A model generated the notes under the pieces. It saw only the letters and a list, made by a program, of their open reading frames with translations. It was not told the DNA's origin and did no database searches. From contig JAJRTD010000151.1 of assembly GCA_024278435.1 (NCBI GenBank), positions 1 through 7,645 of the forward strand: a DNA stretch of 7,645 nt, given 5' to 3'. This document shows, piece by piece, positions 1 to 5,403 of the stretch (positions are counted from its first letter, which is position 1; the number at the start of each line of letters is the position of its first letter). The translations under genes were made by a program, and so were the position numbers. The DNA comes from Gammaproteobacteria bacterium (GTDB lineage: Bacteria > Pseudomonadota > Gammaproteobacteria > SZUA-229).

Positions 1-21
1 AGTTAAAAACTTTAAAAACGA

Positions 22-122
22 TTTACCACAGAGGACACGGAGGTCACAGAGGTTTAATTGTTAAAAGCGCCTGCGGCGCTTTCAACAATCATTCGTTTTT
101 CTCTGTGTCCTCTGTGGTGAAA
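22..122. repeat. Nested palindromic intergenic repeat (CACAGAGG family)
   Basis: The outer arms at 25-42 and 101-118 are inverted copies matching at 17 of 18 positions, and the single difference still allows a G-T pair. The core ACCACAGAGGACAC pairs perfectly with 105-118. Inside sits a second hairpin at 58-88: AAAGCGCC (64-71) pairs with GGCGCTTT (75-82) around a 3-base loop, and TTGTT (58-62) pairs with AACAA (84-88). The left arm also contains a direct repeat of CACAGAGG (27-34 and 45-52). This resembles the dispersed CACAGAG-type intergenic palindromes found in many environmental bacteria; that is recollection, not a search. No coding capacity or transposase is visible. A T run at 96-100 leaves open a role in ending an upstream transcript. 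Confidence 0.75.
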
Positions 123-229
123 TATTTTTGACTGTCCGTTCATGGCAGAAGGCAGTCATTAAGTATCAAATCACCCACACAGGCTTTAAACCGAACAATT
201 AGACAAACTATTCTCAAGGAAGGGATCCC

Positions 230-1741
230 ATGCAACTTGCCACACTCTACACCCGTGCGCTCAACGGCATTAACGCCGCACAAGTCACCGTCGAAGTTCA
301 CCTATCTAACGGCCTGCCGGCCTTTTCCATCGTCGGTCTGCCCGAAGCTGCGGTACGCGAAAGCAAAGACCGCGTGCGCGCCGCCATCATCAATTCAAAT
401 TTTGAATTTCCCGCACGCAAGATCACCGTCAATCTGGCGCCCGCCGACCTGCCCAAAGACGGCGGACGTTATGACCTGCCCATCGCACTGGGCATACTCG
501 CTGCCAGCGGACAGATTGAAAAAAACCTGCTGGCCAAATACGAGTTTCACGGTGAACTGGCATTATCCGGACTGTTGCGCGAAGTGAATGGCAGCCTGCC
601 GGTGGCGCTGGCGGCGCAAAAGAATAATAAAAAGCTTGTTATGCCGGTCAAAAGTGCGGCGCAGGCAGCGCTAATCGAAAGCGCCGAAATTTTTGCCGCA
701 GACAACCTGTTAAGCGTATGCCAGCATCTACAGGGGCTGGCGAACCTGCCTTTTGCAGAAGTCGCCAAAGAACAGGAACACACCGTTCATACACTGGATA
801 TGTCTGACGTACGCGGCCAACACCACACCCGGCGCGCACTGGAAATCGCCGCAGCCGGGCGCCACAACATGCTGATGATCGGCCCGCCCGGCACCGGAAA
901 ATCCATGCTCGCCAGCCGCCTGCCCAGCATATTGCCGCCGATGAGCACACAGCAGGCACTGGAAAGCGCTTCGATCAACTCCATCAGCTACCAGGGTTTC
1001 GACCTTCAACAATGGAAAAAGCGCCCGTTTCGCAGCCCGCACCACACTGCATCCGGTGTCGCCCTGGTCGGCGGCGGTTCAAAACCTTCACCCGGTGAAA
1101 TCTCACTGGCGCATCAGGGTGTATTATTTCTTGACGAGCTAACCGAGTTCGACCGGCACACACTCGACGTATTACGCGAACCCATGGAAACCGGCACCAT
1201 CACCATTTCCCGCGCTGCCCGGCAAGCAGACTTTCCAGCACGTTTTCAACTCATCGCCGCGATGAATCCCTGCCCACAAGGTTATACCTGCGACGGCAAA
1301 AACCTGTGCCGCTGCACGCCACAGCAACAACTAAAACACCGCAACCGAATATCCGCACCGTTTCTTGATCGCATCGACATCCACATCGAAGTACCACGCA
1401 TCGACAAACAGGCGCTCGATAATAACGCCGAAAAAGGTGAGACCAGCCAACAGATACGAAAGCGCGTTTATAAAGCTTTCCAGCGACAACAGCAACGTGG
1501 GCCACGATTTAACGCCGAATTAAATAACAAAGAAGTAGAAAAATTTTGCGTGTTAAAAGAAAAAGAAAAGTTACTGCTGGACAAGGCCATGGACAGACTA
1601 AAACTTTCAGCCCGTGCCTATCACCGCATATTAAAACTGGCGCGAACTATTGCGGATATTGAAGATAGTCAGGATATTGAAATTTTGCATCTTACTGAGG
1701 CGATTAGTTATCGTAGTTTGGATCGGTTTATAAACAACTAA
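230..1741 (+). CDS. comM: ComM / YifB family Mg-chelatase-like AAA+ ATPase
   Basis: The product is a cytoplasmic AAA+ ATPase. ComM is known as a hexameric branch-migration helicase that helps integrate DNA taken up during natural transformation. The 503-residue length fits the family (about 500). The N-terminal ChlI-type domain covers about residues 1-170 and includes the GLPEAAVRESKDRVRAA signature near 36-52. The AAA+ core follows, with Walker A GPPGTGKS at 218-225, Walker B VLFLDE at 298-303, a sensor asparagine in AAMNPCP near 346, and the FLDRIDIHIEV arginine near 381. Four cysteines at 348, 354, 360 and 362 match the cysteine cluster typical of the family. The C-terminal Mg-chelatase domain covers about 405-500 and includes LSARAYHRILKLARTIAD. 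The ATG is preceded by AAGGAAGGG at 216-224. The gene appears to stand alone. The last 240 bases are much more AT-rich than the rest. Confidence 0.96.
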   Translation: MQLATLYTRALNGINAAQVTVEVHLSNGLPAFSIVGLPEAAVRESKDRVRAAIINSNFEFPARKITVNLAPADLPKDGGRYDLPIALGILAASGQIEKNLLAKYEFHGELALSGLLREVNGSLPVALAAQKNNKKLVMPVKSAAQAALIESAEIFAADNLLSVCQHLQGLANLPFAEVAKEQEHTVHTLDMSDVRGQHHTRRALEIAAAGRHNMLMIGPPGTGKSMLASRLPSILPPMSTQQALESASINSISYQGFDLQQWKKRPFRSPHHTASGVALVGGGSKPSPGEISLAHQGVLFLDELTEFDRHTLDVLREPMETGTITISRAARQADFPARFQLIAAMNPCPQGYTCDGKNLCRCTPQQQLKHRNRISAPFLDRIDIHIEVPRIDKQALDNNAEKGETSQQIRKRVYKAFQRQQQRGPRFNAELNNKEVEKFCVLKEKEKLLLDKAMDRLKLSARAYHRILKLARTIADIEDSQDIEILHLTEAISYRSLDRFINN

Positions 1742-1748
1742 GGAAGCT

Positions 1749-2131
1749 CTAACCAAGCCTATCAACGACTCTATATCTCAATTTATAGTATTGCGCTGAT
1801 ATACGTATATTTAGAAAGGCGTCCTCCCGAATATAGGCCAGGCTAATAACACTGTTATAAATAACATCAACTATAACCTGCCTACAGTGCTAAAAACCTC
1901 ATTGCTCATATCCGACAGATCACTTGAAATGCTGATTTCAAATTTTGAGAGCGATGATAAGTTTACAAACCAGTTAAGAACTCCTGAAAAACCACTGGTT
2001 TCATCTCCATTACCTCTTTTAACATTGGTAGCGCCCAGGTTACCAAGACCGTCCGCTACCACAGTCTGGATCGATTCAGCCACACGAAGGAAACTACTGT
2101 TTAACTTTACAGACCCCGTATCCTGCACCAT
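1749..2131 (-). pseudogene. Decayed outer-membrane beta-barrel gene, related to the barrel at 3248-4585
   Basis: Read on the minus strand, this stretch gives peptides that align with the middle of the intact barrel protein encoded at 3248-4585. The first block (about 2038 to 1898) reads LGATNVKRGNGDE, GFSGVLNW and FEISISSDLSD, against LGSTRVKREGGRE, GFAGSLNW and FNLLLSTDITD in the intact protein (about residues 239-285). I count 22 identities in about 47 positions. After an in-frame TAG at 1873-1871 the homology continues in another frame from 1868 as DVIYNSVISLAYIRED, against DVIRNSIFSAAYLRND at 307-322 (13 identities in 22 through 1803). The copy therefore has a frameshift, a deletion of roughly a dozen codons, and a stop at 1751-1749. 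Only the part matching about residues 216-350 remains. The N-terminal end stops near the acyltransferase start and the C-terminal end stops 8 bases from the comM stop. The upstream limit is approximate. Confidence 0.8.
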
Positions 2132-2139
2132 GCTAAAAT
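2131..2139 (+). promoter_or_regulatory. Candidate extended -10 promoter element for the acyltransferase gene
   Basis: TGCTAAAAT matches the extended -10 pattern TGnTATAAT with one difference, and lies 22 bases before the ATG at 2162. Transcription would begin near 2146, leaving a leader of about 16 bases without a clear Shine-Dalgarno sequence. A TTTACA box at 2106-2111 is too far upstream (22-base spacer) to be a normal -35. Assignment is by pattern only. Confidence 0.3.
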
Positions 2140-2161
2140 TAGGAAAAAACCTGCGACGCAC

Positions 2162-3280
2162 ATGCCTGATATAAACATCCAACAGTGGGATGAAACCACA
2201 TTCCTCAACTCCCGAGAGCAATGGAACAACCTGCTTGAGCGTTCCGCTGCGGACAGGCTTTTTTTAAGCTGGGAGTGGCTGGCAAGCTGGTGGCAGACAT
2301 TCGCTGACAGCAACATGCAACTAAAAGTTTTTGCAGCCACTGACAGCGATGGGAAATTACTAGGACTTGCACCGCTTTATCTTTCCCGCGTGAAGAGCCA
2401 CGGCGTCAGCAATAATCGGCTACAGTTTATCGGCAACTGCTGGCGCGAACGCAGCACCATGCCTACAGAACTTCTCAACTTTATTGTCGACAAGTGCTCA
2501 GGAGATATCCTGCCAGCGCTGCTGCTACACATTGACCACCTATCTGACTGGGACGAGCTGGTAATACCTTACATCAGCAGGCAATCAGAAAGCTTCTCAC
2601 TAATTGAAAACAAGGTTTTTTTCAAGCTATGCCTGGTTCGCAATGCAGAACAACACCAATCTTTTTATCTGCCCCTGCATAGCGGATTTGATGATTATCT
2701 GAAATCCTTGAGCAAGAGCGTTCGCCTGAAGCTTTACAACCGGCGTAGCAGGCTGGCGCAAAGCGGCGCGGTAGCTTTCAGCAATCATATCAACAATAAT
2801 ATTGAAGAGAATTTTTCACTACTAAATCGCCTGCATGAGCAGCGGTGGGGAAAGGCTGTATTTACAGGCCAACGACTTAAATTCAACCAGATGCTGGCAG
2901 AGCGTCTGGCCGAGAGAAATGCTCTCGACTTTTCCGTGCTGACACTAAACAACAGGCCAGTATCTATACAGTACAACTATATAGTCGACGGGCACGTCTA
3001 CAACATACAGGCGGGGTTTGAAGTCCTGCCAGACAAAAAAATCGCACTCGGCTACCTGCACTTCGGTTATGAGATAGAAAGTGCCTATAAACAAAAATAC
3101 AGCTGTTATGATTTTCTTGCCGGCGAAGGCAAAAACACGCAATACAAGGCAGGACTGACAGAAAGTTATATTGATTGTGTTGATATACAGATTGTACGCA
3201 AACCTTTGCTAAAGATTCTATACAGGCTGCATGCGGTATTCAGACGCTTAAAAGCCAACGATACTCGTCGGACGCTGTAG
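2162..3280 (+). CDS. GNAT-fold acyltransferase, FemAB/CelD-like (BioF2-type acetyltransferase domain)
   Basis: This 372-residue protein has no signal peptide or membrane segment and is probably cytoplasmic. Residues about 170-325 look like the Acetyltransf_6 (BioF2-like, COG5653) domain: a basic stretch SVRLKLYNRRSRLAQSG near 186-202, LHEQRW at 224-229, a core strand pattern FSVLTLNNRPVSIQYNYIVDG near 257-277, and YDFLAGEGKNTQYK near 316-329. An N-terminal half-domain (about 20-140, with LFLSWEWLASWWQTF near 33-47) is usual for this group. Members often sit in exopolysaccharide or cellulose gene clusters and are thought to acylate sugars, lipids or amino-acyl groups. The substrate here is unknown. 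The gene converges on the beta-barrel gene and overlaps it by 33 bases. No good Shine-Dalgarno precedes the ATG (AGGA at 2141-2144 is too far), so the start is less certain than the family call. Confidence 0.82.
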   Translation: MPDINIQQWDETTFLNSREQWNNLLERSAADRLFLSWEWLASWWQTFADSNMQLKVFAATDSDGKLLGLAPLYLSRVKSHGVSNNRLQFIGNCWRERSTMPTELLNFIVDKCSGDILPALLLHIDHLSDWDELVIPYISRQSESFSLIENKVFFKLCLVRNAEQHQSFYLPLHSGFDDYLKSLSKSVRLKLYNRRSRLAQSGAVAFSNHINNNIEENFSLLNRLHEQRWGKAVFTGQRLKFNQMLAERLAERNALDFSVLTLNNRPVSIQYNYIVDGHVYNIQAGFEVLPDKKIALGYLHFGYEIESAYKQKYSCYDFLAGEGKNTQYKAGLTESYIDCVDIQIVRKPLLKILYRLHAVFRRLKANDTRRTL

Positions 3281-4585
3281 ACCCCCTGGCCCGTAGACCA
3301 GACGAACAAAGACCGCAAATTCATCAAACGACTGTAAGCCGGGCAGATCATTACTATCTTTCTTGCGATACGAAACATCCATCGCGGTAAACAGCTTACG
3401 AGACAGCTGATACCGCATGCTTCCATTTAATGTGTACCGGTCATCCAGCCGCTCCGTATCGAGCTGCCGGGTTCTGCTGTAAATAGCGTCCAGCCCACTA
3501 GTCAGAAGCTGCGTGACCGGGTAATCCACCCTTACACCGAAGGTTCGCACCGTCCTGTCCAGAGGTGAGTCACTGTACTTTACTTTTCGAAATTCCCACC
3601 ACAGACGCGTATGTAGGCTGGCATCATTCCGCAGATACGCCGCGCTGAAAATCGAGTTACGTATCACGTCGGTCGCAATCTGCACATCATCAGGGCTACC
3701 GTTAATCGGGTTATTAATGGCACTGGCAGCCACGCTACTGGAATCGGTAATATCAGTCGATAGCAGCAGGTTAAATTCCGAACGCGAAGTCAGGTCGGTA
3801 AGCCAGTTCAGGCTACCGGCGAAGCCACCACCTTCACGCCCACCTTCGCGCTTCACTCTGGTTGATCCCAAATTTATGGAATAGGATGACCGGCGCTGTA
3901 TGCCGCTAATCAGGAACGAAAGGTTGGCAAACGAAGTATCCGCAGGTGCAACTCCAAATATATTTTCTTCTGTATAGTCAATTTTCCGGGTACTGAAACT
4001 CAGGCCAATACTGATACGGCGACGCCACTGATAATCCCAAATGGCATTAACCCCTACCTGCTTATTATCCGTAGGCAGTTCAGCGTAGTAGTACTGGCTA
4101 TAAGCTGGTATAACGGTAAACGTCTGGCGCGCCGAAAACGGAAAGTAGATATTCGCGCCAAAGTTGAAAACGTTACTGTCCTGAATATTATTAGGATTGC
4201 TGTTGTTGATCGATAGAATAGGGCGCTGTTGGAAATAATTGCTGGCAAACCAGTCAAAGCGATCTCTAACCATCTCCCAATTGGCGCTGCCAGAAAAGTT
4301 ATAATATTGCTGATCATCAAAGCTGTCTTTGATGTAATTAACATCATTAAAGTTTGCATCCAGCAGGTAGTTCAGCCGGGCTTCGTTTTCTGACAGACGC
4401 GCACCCACGTAACCAGCTGTAATGACGTCCTTGCTGCCACTTGATCTTTTCTGCGCGTTGTCAGTGTACTCAACACCCGCTCCTATACTCGGCTCAAACT
4501 GGGCGGCACCGCTTCCAGGCGAATAAAATAAACCGGAAACAGCACAAACAAAGCCAAGAATATATCCGTGCTGACCGGGACGCAT
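3248..4585 (-). CDS. Outer-membrane beta-barrel protein of an exopolysaccharide (PEP-CTERM/XrtA-type) locus
   Basis: The product has 445 residues. A Sec signal peptide covers about residues 1-28 (hydrophobic YILGFVCAVSGLFY, likely cleavage after GSGAA). The mature part begins with FEPSIGAGVEYTDNA, typical of the start of large proteobacterial barrels, and continues as alternating polar and aromatic strands such as QQYYNFSGSANWEM and RRRISIGLSFSTRKIDY. The last residue is phenylalanine, as in many outer-membrane proteins. The overall look fits the BBP2_2 / TIGR03016-like barrels of PEP-CTERM exopolysaccharide loci; this is from memory of the family. The gene begins 20 bases after the stop of the export lipoprotein gene, so the two are probably co-transcribed; an AAAGAGA-like sequence precedes the ATG. 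The likely role is an outer-membrane pore or scaffold for polymer secretion. About 15 residues follow the last apparent strand, mostly encoded in the overlap with the acyltransferase gene. Confidence 0.82.
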   Translation of the reverse strand: MRPGQHGYILGFVCAVSGLFYSPGSGAAQFEPSIGAGVEYTDNAQKRSSGSKDVITAGYVGARLSENEARLNYLLDANFNDVNYIKDSFDDQQYYNFSGSANWEMVRDRFDWFASNYFQQRPILSINNSNPNNIQDSNVFNFGANIYFPFSARQTFTVIPAYSQYYYAELPTDNKQVGVNAIWDYQWRRRISIGLSFSTRKIDYTEENIFGVAPADTSFANLSFLISGIQRRSSYSINLGSTRVKREGGREGGGFAGSLNWLTDLTSRSEFNLLLSTDITDSSSVAASAINNPINGSPDDVQIATDVIRNSIFSAAYLRNDASLHTRLWWEFRKVKYSDSPLDRTVRTFGVRVDYPVTQLLTSGLDAIYSRTRQLDTERLDDRYTLNGSMRYQLSRKLFTAMDVSYRKKDSNDLPGLQSFDEFAVFVRLVYGPGGLQRPTSIVGF

Positions 4586-4605
4586 GAGAATCTCTTTCTT
4601 GAAAC

Positions 4606-5247
4606 CTAGAAACTGCGCTCAGGCACCGTAATGACATCACCCGGTAACAGCAGAATATTGGTTCGCATATCACCATCTTCCAGAATATTTTTCAGACGAA
4701 TATCGTACGTTTGCATACCCTTCTTGGTTCGGCGGTGCAACTTGGTATTATTAGGGTTCGCATACATGTCCACACTGCCGGCTTCGAGTACCGCATCCAG
4801 CACGGTCATACCCTGGAAATAGGGCATTGACATACTCTGCTCAACTGAGCCGGTTACCCGGATGCGCGAGAGAAAAGCGTTACCCTGTAGACTTGTTAAA
4901 ATCACCGTAACATTCGGAGACTTCACATACGAAGTCAGCTTGTTCTCTATCTTTGCAGCCAGCTGCTCAGGGGTCAGACCCACGGCCATGATGTCACCAA
5001 TAAGCGGCATGGCGATCTTGCCATCTGGCCGGACTGGTTCCGACAATGACAACTCGGGGTTTTTCCAAACTGTGATCTGGATCTGGTCACCCACGGACAT
5101 CTTGTATGACTTAACTAGCACGCTGGGGGCGGGACTGCTCCATGACTGTGTCTTTGGCGGCAACCTGGGTTCTGATGTACTACAGCCAGCCAATAAGAAA
5201 AACAAGCCGGTCACGAACAGAGATGATACTTTCAAGCAACTACGCAT
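4606..5247 (-). CDS. Short polysaccharide export (OPX/Wza-like) outer-membrane lipoprotein, PEP-CTERM/XrtA type
   Basis: The 213-residue protein begins with a lipoprotein signal peptide ending in the lipobox LLAGC (Cys22). The +2 residue is serine, which favours outer-membrane sorting. The Poly_export domain spans about 48-118 (MSVGDQIQITVWKNPELS, then PVRPDGKIAMPLIGD and SPNVTVIL). One SLBB domain spans about 128-178 (IRVTGSV, MTVLDAVLEAGSVD). The C-terminus LLPGDVITVPERSF is characteristic of exosortase-linked export proteins (TIGR03027-like). E. coli Wza is about 380 residues, so this protein has one SLBB domain and no room for the Wza C-terminal amphipathic helix that crosses the outer membrane. 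It should therefore act as a periplasmic conduit that needs a partner pore, and the barrel gene follows 20 bases downstream. The start is well supported by AGGAG five bases before the ATG. Confidence 0.92.
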   Translation of the reverse strand: MRSCLKVSSLFVTGLFFLLAGCSTSEPRLPPKTQSWSSPAPSVLVKSYKMSVGDQIQITVWKNPELSLSEPVRPDGKIAMPLIGDIMAVGLTPEQLAAKIENKLTSYVKSPNVTVILTSLQGNAFLSRIRVTGSVEQSMSMPYFQGMTVLDAVLEAGSVDMYANPNNTKLHRRTKKGMQTYDIRLKNILEDGDMRTNILLLPGDVITVPERSF

Positions 5248-5252
5248 GCTGT

Positions 5253-5257
5253 CTCCT
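5253..5257 (-). promoter_or_regulatory. Strong Shine-Dalgarno sequence fixing the export lipoprotein start
   Basis: On the minus strand AGGAG is followed by ACAGC and then ATG at 5247, an ideal spacing of five bases. It settles the start that also gives a complete lipoprotein signal peptide. AT-rich DNA further upstream (about 5262-5300) probably carries the promoter, but no convincing -35/-10 pair could be chosen. Confidence 0.75.
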
Positions 5258-5340
5258 GGAAGAAAGATTTTATCGTGTGTATATTAATCTATAGCCCCTT
5301 AAAATGACACCGAGGAAAACTGGCAACGATAACAGTGGAC

Positions 5341-5402
5341 AAAAATAACGTTTACCAGGTGGCCGCCCGGAAATATCGGGCCTGAGAATTTATATACCCT
5401 GG
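5341..5402 (-). terminator. Possible terminator after the molybdopterin subunit gene
   Basis: Downstream of the stop at 5404-5406 on the minus strand, a GCCCG/CGGGC stem (5377-5381 with 5365-5369, seven-base loop) lies inside a CCAGG/CCTGG pairing (5398-5402 with 5355-5359). A run of five T follows at 5345-5341. The T run is separated from the outer stem by about nine bases, so this is not a textbook intrinsic terminator. Confidence 0.3.
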
Positions 5403-5403
5403 C

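Noticed and set aside
22..122. CRISPR array or insertion sequence
   Set aside because: The repeats are inverted, not regularly spaced direct repeats with spacers. There is no transposase and no evident target-site duplication.
128..156. TTGACT at 128-133 as a -35 box for comM
   Set aside because: No acceptable -10 sequence lies 16-18 bases downstream, so no promoter was called.
648..1045. Several minus-strand open frames of 65-105 codons
   Set aside because: They are shadows in the GC-rich part of comM, whose plus-strand motifs are unambiguous.
1799..1810. Perfect 12-base palindrome ATATACGTATAT as an operator
   Set aside because: It falls inside the barrel remnant where the reading frame gives the aligned residues N-I-R-I-S, and it has no gene start beside it. 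It is most likely chance in AT-rich DNA.
1887..2174. A 95-codon plus-strand ORF, and a 116-codon minus-strand ORF at 1871-2221, read as intact small genes
   Set aside because: The minus-strand frame is one frame of the decayed barrel gene and runs into the acyltransferase gene at its start. The plus-strand frame is its antisense shadow.
4862..5287. A 141-codon open frame on the plus strand
   Set aside because: It is antisense to the export lipoprotein gene, which has a lipobox, recognisable domains and a strong ribosome binding site. The plus frame shows none of these.
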